From Desulfobacterales bacterium (GTDB lineage Bacteria > Desulfobacterota > Desulfobacteria > Desulfobacterales > JAIPEE01): a stretch of DNA of 64,000 bases. Below the pieces are notes generated by a model. The model had not been told where the DNA came from and made no database searches. It worked only from the letters and a program-made list of their open reading frames with translations. The position numbers were made by a program, and so were the translations under genes. This document shows positions 56,392 to 64,000 of the stretch, one piece after another. The stretch spans positions 22,680 to 86,679 of the forward strand of contig JAIPEE010000012.1 in the NCBI GenBank assembly GCA_021737275.1, in the 5' to 3' direction. Position 1 is the stretch's first letter; every line of letters starts with the position of its first letter.

Positions 56392-56817
56392 ATGATAAGG
56401 ATTACACCAACCATATCCATCCATGAAAATGAGCTTCACCTTGATTTTATTCGTGCATCAGGGCCTGGCGGACAGAATGTTAACAAGGTCTCTTCTGCGG
56501 TCCAGCTTAGATTTGATGTAAAAGGCTCCCCTTCCCTGCCGGAGGATGTCCGCAGGCGTTTAATAATTCAGAACGGCCGGAAAATCAGTGAAAACGGTAT
56601 TATTATCATAACCGCCAGAAGTTTTAGAACTCAGCGGAAAAATCGTGAGGATGCAATCGAACGATTAAAAACATTAATTCAAAAAGCGTCCATAAGGCCC
56701 CGAAAACGCGTTAAAACAAATCCCTCCCGTGCATCAAAAACCCGTCGACTTGACTCCAAAAAACACCGCTCCAAAACCAAACAGATGAGAAAATCGGTAA
56801 AACGCTCTTTTGATTAA
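56392..56817 (+). CDS. arfB: ArfB-type peptidyl-tRNA hydrolase (ribosome rescue)
   Basis: 141 residues from ATG 56392, the size of ArfB (YaeJ). The GGQ catalytic loop is FIRASGPGGQNVNKVSSAVQLRFD. The remainder, ITARSFRTQRKNREDAIERL, leads to a long basic tail (RPRKRVKTNPSRASKTRRLD...HRSKTKQMRKS) that enters the empty mRNA channel of stalled ribosomes. It frees nascent chains without a stop codon. An earlier ATG at 56380 is in frame, and other starts back to 56341 would add about 17 residues. No tmRNA or ArfA is seen in the window. Confidence 0.93.
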   Translation: MIRITPTISIHENELHLDFIRASGPGGQNVNKVSSAVQLRFDVKGSPSLPEDVRRRLIIQNGRKISENGIIIITARSFRTQRKNREDAIERLKTLIQKASIRPRKRVKTNPSRASKTRRLDSKKHRSKTKQMRKSVKRSFD

Positions 56818-56909
56818 TCAGACTTTTCACATTGATTTCATCTCTCAAATCATATAATTTATAAACTGATGTCTCCTTTCATTAACCCCTCAAACGGTGC
56901 ATTTATTTT

Positions 56910-57491
56910 ATGAATATACCAACAATGACAATAGAATTACCCCGGTGGCTCAAAGACCATATTTCGAATATTGACCCGCATTTCACTGCAACAGAAGATA
57001 TGATGCGGTTTGTTATCGAACTTTCCCGGATGAACATTGAACATAATACCGGCGGTCCTTTTGCTGCCGGTATCTTTAATATGGATACAGGTGAACTGCT
57101 CACACCCGGCGTAAATATGGTTCTTTCTTCCAACTGTTCTGTCATGCACGCAGAGATTGTAACCATCTTGATGGCCCAGACCATCAAAGGCACATATGAT
57201 CTTGGGGGAAATGGCCTCCCGCCATATGAGATGATTGTCAGTTGTGAACCCTGTGCCATGTGTTTCGGCGCCATACCGTGGTCAGGCATTAAACGATTAA
57301 TCTGCGCTGCCCGTGATTCAGATGCCAGAAAAATCGGATTTGATGAAGGCGCCAAACTGCCGGACTGGAAGAAAACCCTTGAAGAGAGAGGTATAGCCGT
57401 CCTCACGGACATTTGCAGAAAAGAGGCCGTTGATGTGCTGAATTACTATCAGGAGATGGGCGGTGAGATATATAATGGCCATCGTTCCTGA
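56910..57491 (+). CDS. Cytidine/guanine deaminase-family zinc enzyme
   Basis: 193 residues with the CDA-fold zinc site: H80-A-E82 (VMHAEIVTILM) and PCxxC with C115 and C118 (SCEPCAMCFGAIPWSGI). The spacing and the phrase PWSGI fit the guanine deaminase/tRNA adenosine deaminase-like group more than free cytidine deaminase. It deaminates a purine or pyrimidine base using an activated water. The N-terminal 40 residues (PTMTIELPRWLKDHISNIDP) are an extension. No strong ribosome binding site precedes the ATG. Confidence 0.87.
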   Translation: MNIPTMTIELPRWLKDHISNIDPHFTATEDMMRFVIELSRMNIEHNTGGPFAAGIFNMDTGELLTPGVNMVLSSNCSVMHAEIVTILMAQTIKGTYDLGGNGLPPYEMIVSCEPCAMCFGAIPWSGIKRLICAARDSDARKIGFDEGAKLPDWKKTLEERGIAVLTDICRKEAVDVLNYYQEMGGEIYNGHRS

Positions 57492-57573
57492 TTGTAAAAC
57501 ATAACCCCATGTCTCTCACGGAAAGCACAGAGATCTCAGAGAAAAGATTATGTCTTTTTATTAAAGGCTTTTT

Positions 57574-59019
57574 ATGTCACAAAAATCCAAAATCCCCTAT
57601 TCCATCATCACCATCATCTGTTCCGCCGTTTTATTCATCGCCCTGCTCGCCATACGTCTTGATTACTTCAGAGACCTTCCCTCTCCAATACTGCCAGACA
57701 CCCGGGTGGCTGAAAAAGAGTCATGGATGAGCATCACTCAAAATGGCAATAAAATCGGCTACACCCATCGCAAACTGACACCAACCGATTGCTGCTATGA
57801 AATTTCGGAAACAATTTTTATGAAAATCGATACAATGGGTATTGCCAATGACCTGAACATTAAAACGAATGCCGTTCTTAATCCTGATTTTACACTATTC
57901 TCGTTTGATTTCACTTTAATGTCGGATATTTTTAATTTTACGGCTAAAGGCCAACTCAGAGACAGTATTTTTACCATCTCTACCGGCGACCAGAATATTC
58001 AGATTGAAACCAAACATCCGGTTTATATCTCTTCTGCCATTTTAAGTGCAGCATGGTCTTCCGGAATTTCACAAAACATGACAAAAACATTCAACGTATT
58101 TGACCCATCCACAATGTCCTCAAAACCGGTTGAAATTACTTTCAAAGGAAATGAGTCGATTGAGATTCAAAAAGAAAGCATTATGGCAACTGTTGCGGAA
58201 GTAGATTTTATGGGAACTAAACAGACGGCCTGGATAGATGATCAGGGAAATATTGTTAAAGAAAAGGGATTTATGGGCATAACCCTGACAAAAACATCTA
58301 AAGAGGATGCCCTTGAGACAGACGCTGTATCAGCATCTGAGGATTTAACAAAACTTGTATCAGTGCCGGTTAAAACGCCTGTAAATAATAAAACAGACCT
58401 GTCAGCTTTATCACTTAAATTATCAGGTATAGATCTTTCCGGTTTATTTCCGGATGGAGGCAGACAGTCATTAAACAATGACATACTTACAATAACAAAA
58501 GAAGATTTGTCTTACAGCCGGCCAATCAATAATGAAGACAGAATATTATATACATCTCCTTCATTACTTATCCAGTCCGACCATCCTGATATTATTGAAA
58601 CGACTTTCATGATTATTTCTCCTGAAGATGACGATCTTGTAAAAGCGACAAAACTGGTTAACTGGGTACATGATAATCTCGAAAAAAGACCGGTCATATC
58701 CATCCCCAGTGCCATTGAAACCCTCAACAACCGCATGGGAGACTGCAATGAACATGCAGCACTATTAACTGCGCTGGCACGTGCAGCAGGTATACCGGCC
58801 CAAATTGAAGCGGGCCTTGTCTATACCGACAACCGGTTTTATTATCATGCATGGAATGTACTTTTTATCGACCAGTGGGTTACGGCAGACTCACTGATGG
58901 GTCAGATTCCGGCAGATGTAACACACATCCGGCTGGTTCGCGGCGGGCTTAATAATTTGAATGAACTTGCACGAGTTATAGGAAAAATAAACATTGAGAT
59001 TCTGGAGCATCAAAAATGA
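57574..59019 (+). CDS. Membrane-anchored transglutaminase-like (TGc) protein
   Basis: 481 residues. One N-terminal helix (YSIITIICSAVLFIALLAI) anchors it, with the rest outside. A long beta-rich region (about 60-310) leads to the transglutaminase core with the triad C391 (RMGDCNEHAALL), H425 (FYYHAWNVLF) and D439 (VTADSLMG). Bacterial TGc proteins usually act as cysteine proteases or amidases rather than crosslinkers. The stop overlaps the ABC ATPase start by 4 bases. Thus the periplasmic enzyme and the ABC exporter are produced together. Confidence 0.88.
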   Translation: MSQKSKIPYSIITIICSAVLFIALLAIRLDYFRDLPSPILPDTRVAEKESWMSITQNGNKIGYTHRKLTPTDCCYEISETIFMKIDTMGIANDLNIKTNAVLNPDFTLFSFDFTLMSDIFNFTAKGQLRDSIFTISTGDQNIQIETKHPVYISSAILSAAWSSGISQNMTKTFNVFDPSTMSSKPVEITFKGNESIEIQKESIMATVAEVDFMGTKQTAWIDDQGNIVKEKGFMGITLTKTSKEDALETDAVSASEDLTKLVSVPVKTPVNNKTDLSALSLKLSGIDLSGLFPDGGRQSLNNDILTITKEDLSYSRPINNEDRILYTSPSLLIQSDHPDIIETTFMIISPEDDDLVKATKLVNWVHDNLEKRPVISIPSAIETLNNRMGDCNEHAALLTALARAAGIPAQIEAGLVYTDNRFYYHAWNVLFIDQWVTADSLMGQIPADVTHIRLVRGGLNNLNELARVIGKINIEILEHQK

Positions 59020-59744
59020 TCAGACTTGAAAATCTGACAAAACAATATGGAAAACTGAAAGCGGTTAATGCAATTAACCTTCACATTAAACCGGGAGAAA
59101 TTTTTGGATTTATCGGGCCCAATGGTGCCGGCAAAACCACAACCATTAAGATGATGTCAGGCCTGCTCTCTCCCACTGCCGGTCATGTTACGATCAATGG
59201 TATCAACATGATCAAAAATCCTGAATCAGCCAAAAAGAATATCGGCCTGATCCCTGACCGACCCTACCTCTATGAAAAATTAACCGGGATTGAATTTTTA
59301 AGGTTCACTGCAGATCTGTATCATATTCCAAGTGATATCTTCAAAAAAAAGGCCGACCATTTTCTTGAAATGTTTGCACTTAAGGGCCGGGCCAATGAGC
59401 TGATTGAGGCCTATTCCCATGGCATGAAGCAACGCCTGATTATGTCGGCAGCCCTTTTACATGACCCGCCGCTGGTCATTGTCGATGAGCCCATGGTAGG
59501 ACTTGACCCAAGAGCGATAAAAATGGTCCGGGATCTTTTTCGAACTCTTTCAGAAAACGGTACAACCGTTTTTATGTCCACCCATACCCTGAAGCTGGCC
59601 GAAGAGATCTGTAACCGTATCGGCATCATTAATCATGGCAATGTAATTGCCACAGGCTCATTAGAAGAGCTGAAAGAGGCTGCAAGCATTGGTGACAGCA
59701 ATCTTGAAGAAATATTTTTCAGATTAACGGATGAAGGAATCTGA
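59016..59744 (+). CDS. ABC transporter ATP-binding protein (exporter type)
   Basis: 242 residues. Walker A GPNGAGKTTTIKMMSG, signature EAYSHGMKQRLIMSAAL (S-H-G-M-K in place of the usual LSGGQ), Walker B LVIVDEPMVGLDP and H-loop FMSTHTLKLAEE. The C-terminal 40 residues are typical of ABC-2 exporters. It begins with 4 bases shared with the transglutaminase-like gene and is followed by its permease. The altered signature, SHGMKQ, is a common ABC-2 variant. Confidence 0.93.
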   Translation: MIRLENLTKQYGKLKAVNAINLHIKPGEIFGFIGPNGAGKTTTIKMMSGLLSPTAGHVTINGINMIKNPESAKKNIGLIPDRPYLYEKLTGIEFLRFTADLYHIPSDIFKKKADHFLEMFALKGRANELIEAYSHGMKQRLIMSAALLHDPPLVIVDEPMVGLDPRAIKMVRDLFRTLSENGTTVFMSTHTLKLAEEICNRIGIINHGNVIATGSLEELKEAASIGDSNLEEIFFRLTDEGI

Positions 59745-59745
59745 C

Positions 59746-61425
59746 ATGAGAGATGTTATCTCCCTGCTGAAGCCCAGATTATGGGCGTTTACAAAAAGAG
59801 GCTTTACTTTTCACAGCGGCCTTAAATCAATCATCTTTGCATGTGTAGGGCTTGTTTTCTGGGCAGGTATTTTCATGGCCGGTTATCGCGTACTGGCGTA
59901 TTGCAGCCAGGCCGAAGATATCGGTGAAATACTGACCGGCAAAATTCTATCCATGGCTATTATCACCTTTTTTTCTCTACTCATATTCAGTGCATTGCTC
60001 ACGACGTTGTCAAAACTTTATCTGAGCCGGGATCTGAATCTGGTCCATGCCCTGCCGGTGTCTGCTGACAAAATTTTTCTTTCACGGTGGATTGAAAGTA
60101 CGGCTGACAGTTCATGGATGGTCATTATATATTCTATTCCCATATTTATTGCTTACGGTATGGTTTATAAAACCGGTATATTTTATTATATGGCAATTAT
60201 TTTAACAATTATCCCGCTTTGCATCGTGGCCTCCTCTATAAGTGCCCTTGTTATCCAACTGGCGGTTATCATTTTACCGGCAAATCGTATCCGAAGCATC
60301 TTTGTATTTCTCGGGCTGATTGCGTTTATCTTTCTATATGTATCATTCCGTATGCTAAAGCCTGAACGGCTGGTAGATCCGGAAGCTTTTTCAACTGTTT
60401 TAATTTATGTTCAGCAGCTCAGTACGCCAAACTCTCCGCTGCTACCCAGCACATGGGCTTATGACGGTTTAACAGCCGCCCGGTTAGGAAATATCAGGAC
60501 TGCTCTTTTCCATATTACGTTATCGATATCCAGCGCCATATTTTTCATATTAGTTAATCTTCAGATTGCAAAATTGATTTATTTCAAAGGTTTTTCAAAA
60601 GCACAATCTGCCATGATCAGGCTTTTCCGGAGCAACGGCATTATCCTGGAAAAATTATTTTTCTTTTTAAAACCACCGGTCAGGGCTTTTGTGATCAAGG
60701 AGTTTAAAACCTTCTGGCGCGATCAGACACAATGGTCACAAATCTTTCTAATCGGCGCATTAATTATTATCTATGTTTATAATTTTTCAGTACTCCCTTT
60801 AGAAAAATCGCCCATTGGCACATTCTATCTTCAAAACCTCTTCTCATTTTTAAATATGGGCCTTGCGGCATTTGTTCTAACCGCTATTACAGCCAGGTTT
60901 GCTTATCCGTCTATCAGTACAGAGGGCGGTGCCTTCTGGATCGTCCGGTCCAGCCCTGTATCCATCCGATCCTTTCTATGGATAAAGTTTTTCATCTATC
61001 TCTTTCCGCTTCTGATTTTATCAGAAATTCTTATTATCGCAACAAATCTGATGCTTCATGTCACACCATTTATGATGTGGCTTTCCGTCATTACAATATT
61101 ATTTATGACACCGGGTGTAGTGGCACTTGGCATAGGCCTTGGTGCCGCATATCCGGACTTTAATGCAGAAAGCCCGGTACAGTCGGTTACCGGTTTTGGC
61201 GGGCTGCTGTTTATGGTTATCTCTGCAGGATTTATCGGCGTTATAATAATCCTTGAGGCTGGACCTGTGTACACTGTTTTCATGTCAGATATCAGGAATT
61301 TCCAAATTTCAAATCTTCATTGGGCATGGGTTTTCGGGTCATTTTTTACTGCTTTTATAATATGCATCCTGGCGATGGTTGTGCCCATGCGAATAGGAAG
61401 TCAGATATTAGGCAATATAAAATAA
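59746..61425 (+). CDS. ABC-2-type transporter permease
   Basis: 559 residues from ATG 59746, one base after the ATPase stop and preceded by AAGGAATC; an in-frame ATG at 59731 would overlap that gene. About twelve helices in two groups of six, split by a cytoplasmic segment around 285-330 (AKLIYFKGFSKAQSAMIRLFRSN). The motif LSRDLNLVHALPVSADKIFLSRW after the second helix, and its repeat-like counterpart later (GGAFWIVRSSPVSIRSFLWIKF), is characteristic of this permease family. It should form one dimer or pseudo-dimer with the ATPase. The substrate is unknown. Confidence 0.9.
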   Translation: MRDVISLLKPRLWAFTKRGFTFHSGLKSIIFACVGLVFWAGIFMAGYRVLAYCSQAEDIGEILTGKILSMAIITFFSLLIFSALLTTLSKLYLSRDLNLVHALPVSADKIFLSRWIESTADSSWMVIIYSIPIFIAYGMVYKTGIFYYMAIILTIIPLCIVASSISALVIQLAVIILPANRIRSIFVFLGLIAFIFLYVSFRMLKPERLVDPEAFSTVLIYVQQLSTPNSPLLPSTWAYDGLTAARLGNIRTALFHITLSISSAIFFILVNLQIAKLIYFKGFSKAQSAMIRLFRSNGIILEKLFFFLKPPVRAFVIKEFKTFWRDQTQWSQIFLIGALIIIYVYNFSVLPLEKSPIGTFYLQNLFSFLNMGLAAFVLTAITARFAYPSISTEGGAFWIVRSSPVSIRSFLWIKFFIYLFPLLILSEILIIATNLMLHVTPFMMWLSVITILFMTPGVVALGIGLGAAYPDFNAESPVQSVTGFGGLLFMVISAGFIGVIIILEAGPVYTVFMSDIRNFQISNLHWAWVFGSFFTAFIICILAMVVPMRIGSQILGNIK

Positions 61426-61792
61426 GAAAATCTGATTCAATATGATCTTTTTTTGTATTTTTGCAAGATATCATTAATATTAATTTATTTATAAGACATT
61501 ATTATAATATTTAATAGCTGTATCAATCTTACATTGCGTTTATGCAGCACAATAAAATGAATTACTGAATTTTATTATTAACGTTTGGAGAAGTTCCCTT
61601 TGGTGCATATTATTATCAGCTTTATCTCATGTCGTAGTTTTTATTGTAAGCTACGCTGAGGAGCTATTTCCAACAGTTTTTATAAATTTTACATTGTTAA
61701 AAACATAACCCGATGTTCACTTCAGGCGACAGTGGGTAAATCGTCGCTAAATCAAAGTGTCGTGTGCCGTCGCTTAGAATAGCGCTATACCA
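61426..61792. other. Intergenic AT-rich region at the start of the accessory end
   Basis: 367 bases with no supported gene. Composition shifts: very AT-rich to about 61660, then more mixed with several short inverted segments (for example GGCGAC near 61722 against GTCGC near 61768). These do not form a consistent attC site and no GTTRRRY core follows. Confidence 0.4.
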
Positions 61793-62347
61793 ATGAATCG
61801 AGAATATTCAGACTCATTATTTCCTTCTGGGATAGGAATAAGTTTTATCATTACCCTACTTGCATTCTTGTTTGGAGGATCATTAGCAGGCGTTTTATTG
61901 AGGCCATTTCTGGCGCAGAAAGGTTTTAAACAAGGCGGCGGTATAATTCTTATTATTATTGTTCTGGTGATAATAGTTGGTCCAATTATTTACAACAAAA
62001 AAATATCGCGTTTCGAAAAAGAAAGAACGCCCCTAAAAATAATTGATCACTTTGGCATTATACAAGGCCTTAGAGGAACTTTTATCAGGTTACTTTTATA
62101 CGAGGAAGGCTTAGAAATCAGAGCTTTCTACCATCGGTACTATATCCCCTTTGACAAAATTATCGGTGTTTCAATTAATAAATTATTATTTGAAAAACGG
62201 ATTAGTATTAAAACCACAATAACGGGTATGCCCGAGTTCCTGACGTTGCCCGAAAAAAAGCTATCAGATTTAGATTCCATTATTCAAAATAAGATTGGGT
62301 ATTACAAAGCTAATTCAGCAGACGCAAGAAAGCGTGCGGCTGAATAG
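61793..62347 (+). CDS. Orphan membrane protein of unknown function
   Basis: 184 residues with two helices (ISFIITLLAFLFGGSLAGVLL and IILIIIVLVIIVGPIIY), then a cytoplasmic beta-rich part (GLRGTFIRLLLYEEGLEIRAFYHRYYIPFDKIIGVSINK) resembling PH-like domains of small membrane proteins; family not recognised. No strong ribosome binding site precedes the ATG. The last 12 codons overlap a hairpin at 62309-62348. Codon composition is more AT-rich than the housekeeping genes, consistent with recent acquisition, but that is inference. Confidence 0.6.
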   Translation: MNREYSDSLFPSGIGISFIITLLAFLFGGSLAGVLLRPFLAQKGFKQGGGIILIIIVLVIIVGPIIYNKKISRFEKERTPLKIIDHFGIIQGLRGTFIRLLLYEEGLEIRAFYHRYYIPFDKIIGVSINKLLFEKRISIKTTITGMPEFLTLPEKKLSDLDSIIQNKIGYYKANSADARKRAAE

Positions 62348-62348
62348 C
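62309..62348. repeat. Long hairpin with bulged base at the gene end, attC-like
   Basis: GCTAATTCAGC (62309-62319) pairs with GCTGAATAGC (62339-62348), leaving one extra A, and ACGC (62322-62325) pairs with GCGT (62332-62335). A GTTATAT follows at 62352. The single bulged base and two-step stem resemble a short attC, but the core boxes do not match the RYYYAAC/GTTRRRY consensus. Confidence 0.35.
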
Positions 62349-62370
62349 ATCGTTATATATCGGAACTAAA

Positions 62371-62598
62371 ATGAATATACTTATCGTTGCCTTTTCAGTT
62401 TTGGTAATTGCTTTTTTAATAGCGATCCATTTTTAAAAAAGGAAACGAATACCACTTGATTCTGTGGTCTGCGATACAAGAGACACCCCTGTAAAATTTG
62501 TTGTTAAATTAGATGACTCAAGCCACGGCAAGCAAAATCAAAAAAACGAGATTTTTTCGTTAATAATACCTGTAAAGCTTCCGGTTTGCTTATATTAA
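62371..62598 (+). pseudogene. Small membrane-anchored protein gene split by an in-frame stop
   Basis: The frame starts MNILIVAFSVLVIAFLIAIHF (one helix), then hits TAA at 62434-62436. It continues in the same frame with KRKRIPLDSVVCDTRDTPVKF and so on to a TAA at 62596-62598, 74 sense codons in all. The basic KRKR right after the helix is exactly what a membrane anchor should have, so a single substitution creating the TAA is the simplest reading. The 21-residue first part might still be made alone. Confidence 0.45.
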
Positions 62599-62933
62599 GA
62601 GTTAAAGCATCTAATGGCTATATTGTAGAAATAATAAGGTTTTAAAATATCAGCCCATTGCCAATCCGTTTTGAGTTCATGCTTCCAGCAGAGATTAAGA
62701 CCCAGCCGGTCAACTTTGACTGTGATCCATGAAAGCGAATCCAGCAGCTCACCAAAATAGACTTGCAACTGTTTTTGGGTTAATTTGTAGAGACGGCAAT
62801 TGAAATGTTCGCTGATCCATCGGACGGCACGGGAATAAGCATCAATTGTTTTTGGGGCCTTGCCCTGGAATTTAAGCAATCTCAGATAGCCTTGATAGCG
62901 TTCATTAAATCGTTTAAATTCTTTTTTGGTCAT
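62595..62933 (-). pseudogene. Tyrosine recombinase, N-terminal stump only
   Basis: From ATG 62933 the protein reads TKKEFKRFNERYQGYLRLL, then KAPKTIDAYSRAVRWISEHF, TQKQLQVYFGELLDS, SWITVKVDRLGLN and TDWQWADILKP. This is the SAM-like core-binding domain of the phage-integrase type that accompanies IS91-like elements. Similarity stops at residue about 99 (base 62637). The catalytic R..H-R-Y domain is absent, and the last 13 residues are random. It is a truncated remnant, about one third of a normal enzyme. Confidence 0.7.
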
Positions 62934-63159
62934 GATATATACGCACTTTAAGTTTAAGTGCCCGGATTTGGGCAATTGTGAAAGTTTTATACCATTTTTG
63001 AATTTTCTGGCACAAAGCGGCTTCGTTCAACACGGCGCTGAGGCCGACCGCGTAATCTTCATCACAGATAGAAAGGCCGTGTGCGATGTCTCGGCAACAC
63101 GCTGAGTGTCTGAAAAAAATAGAATTAATAATCTTGTCGGCTTGAAAAAAATTTAAGGA
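62914..63159 (-). other. Long open frame without a start codon, possible gene remnant
   Basis: Between a TAG near 63162 and a TAA at 62914-62916 one minus-strand frame stays open for over 80 codons, reading RHSACCRDIAHGLSICDEDY then AVGLSAVLNEAALCQKIQKW. It has no ATG and no plausible alternative start with a ribosome binding site. It may be the tail of a gene lost with the recombinase, or chance. Confidence 0.25.
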
Positions 63160-63164
63160 ACACT

Positions 63165-63875
63165 ATGAGCAATCACATAAATAGAGTTACATTACACCCT
63201 GAAAAGTATCCGTCGGGTTCTCATTACCCCTTCTCTTTGCCTGTTTTCAATCAAACAAAACAAATTTTATTCGAATTCCCGGTAACTTTCTTCGTGGGAG
63301 AAAATGGAACGGGGAAGTCCACTTTTTTGGAAGCATTAGCCATAGCAAGCAATATCCATATTTGGCGTAAGTGTGAAGGTGCGCGCTACCAGTTTAACCA
63401 GTATGAAAAACAATTATACAAGTATATTTCCATAGAGTGGGTAAATGGAAAAGTACCTGGATCATATTTCGGTTCAGAAATTTTTAACGACTTTAGAAGA
63501 ATACTCGACAGTTGGGCGAGTTCGGATCCTGGACAATTGAAATATTTTGGTGGCAAGTCTCTAATTACACAATCGCATGGCCAATCCATAATGTCTTATT
63601 TTCGTTCCTGCTATAGTAGAAGAGGTATCTACTTTTTGGATGAACCGGAAACAGCACTATCTCCCAAAAGTCAACTTCAGTTGTTAGATATTCTTCGTGA
63701 AAATGGTAAAGCAAGACATGCACAGTTTATAATAGCGACACATTCCCCAATTTTATTGGCTTACGAAGATGCTAAGATTTACAGTTTTGACTATAGTCCG
63801 GTAAGTGCTATTGAATACCAGGAAACTGAGCACTATAAAATATACAAGCGTTTTCTTCTTGAAACTAAAGTTTAG
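63165..63875 (+). CDS. Lone ABC-type AAA ATPase (COG3910-like predicted ATPase)
   Basis: 236 residues. Walker A is FFVGENGTGKSTFLEAL, followed by a beta-rich insert (WRKCEGARYQFNQYEKQLYKY). A signature-like QSHGQSIMSYF, Walker B GIYFLDEPETALSP and the switch histidine in FIIATHSPILLAYEDA complete an SMC/RecF-like ATPase head without coiled-coil arms. AAGGA lies before the ATG. Such small predicted ATPases occur scattered in accessory DNA and sometimes in defence or cassette contexts, but no partner gene lies in the window. It ends 12 bases before a hairpin. Confidence 0.85.
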   Translation: MSNHINRVTLHPEKYPSGSHYPFSLPVFNQTKQILFEFPVTFFVGENGTGKSTFLEALAIASNIHIWRKCEGARYQFNQYEKQLYKYISIEWVNGKVPGSYFGSEIFNDFRRILDSWASSDPGQLKYFGGKSLITQSHGQSIMSYFRSCYSRRGIYFLDEPETALSPKSQLQLLDILRENGKARHAQFIIATHSPILLAYEDAKIYSFDYSPVSAIEYQETEHYKIYKRFLLETKV

Positions 63876-63886
63876 AGTTACAGCTC

Positions 63887-63919
63887 AACCATCCATCGCA
63901 TTTTTTAAGGTGGATGGTT
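63887..63919. repeat. Nine-base perfect inverted repeat after the ATPase gene
   Basis: AACCATCCA (63887-63895) and TGGATGGTT (63911-63919) around a 15-base loop that itself holds a six-T run. It could be a weak terminator; no T tract follows the stem. Nothing else is supported to base 64000. Confidence 0.45.
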
Positions 63920-64000
63920 TAAAACATTTGCTCTTTTACAATTAACGATGCGCCTTTTGGTGCAATCAGGTGCAAAATGGCTGATCAGGAGGCTCGAATT

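Noticed and set aside
61690..61790. Possible attC from GGCGAC/GTCGC inverted pieces before the orphan membrane gene
   Set aside because: No GTTRRRY or RYYYAAC core at either end and the arms pair poorly; unlike the site at 10267.

Overview
The window reads as the chromosome of an anaerobic, probably sulfate-reducing deltaproteobacterium (Desulfobacterota, most likely Desulfobacterales). The argument comes from the gene set: desulfoferrodoxin and a stand-alone desulforedoxin-like protein, a two-gene SufC/SufB-type iron-sulfur assembly pair, phenylacetate-CoA ligase with an ACT-domain partner, QueH, a NifX-like cluster-binding protein, a UPF0280 protein and an RpoH-type sigma factor. This is inference from families; no species is claimed.

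Layout. 1-7.3 kb (+) is an envelope cluster: the end of a Kef-type antiporter, an EEP-fold phosphatase/nuclease, a GT4 glycosyltransferase, a membrane alkaline-phosphatase-superfamily enzyme, a VTT/DedA-like membrane protein and a six-hairpin glycosidase, several overlapping. 7.3-8.9 kb (-) is a small stress-like set: coiled-coil protein, zf-TFIIB protein and double PRC-barrel protein. 9.4-10.35 kb is the most striking element: an integron-type gene cassette ending in a well-formed 87-bp attC site. It carries two coiled-coil genes, the first a paralogue of the coiled-coil gene just outside it. 10.7-13.2 kb (-) holds a histidine kinase, a NarL-type regulator and a lone receiver. 13.5-13.7 kb holds a decayed fragment of a GT4 glycosyltransferase like the one at 1.35 kb. 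13.8-18.7 kb (-) holds a CopB-like copper ATPase broken by one base in a homopolymer, the SufC/SufB-like pair, desulfoferrodoxin and a proline-rich small protein.

19.3-47.97 kb is mostly conserved housekeeping. It includes small redox/zinc proteins, Maf, YggS, QueH, an M48-TPR protease, a GAF-GspE ATPase, ACT plus phenylacetate-CoA ligase, and a long minus-strand block (TPR-LysM lipoprotein, LolB-like lipoprotein, ATP-grasp, dGTPase-like, UPF0280, HIT, LapA, MutS, AMIN-amidase). It also includes rpoH, a tRNA-Arg(UCU), a GAF/HD-GYP protein, an M48 lipoprotein, two methyltransferases and a PurF-like protein lacking its N-terminal cysteine.

48.1-61.4 kb holds transport and stress functions (SLC13 permease, NifX-like protein, P2-type calcium ATPase, APC permease, double UspA), then ArfB, a nucleoside deaminase and a transglutaminase/ABC-exporter operon. 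61.4-64 kb is accessory and eroded: an orphan membrane protein ending in an attC-like hairpin, a small gene split by a stop codon, the amino-terminal stump of a tyrosine recombinase and a lone ABC-type AAA ATPase. The best leads for something new are the cassette with its external paralogue, the envelope cluster and the eroded right end.
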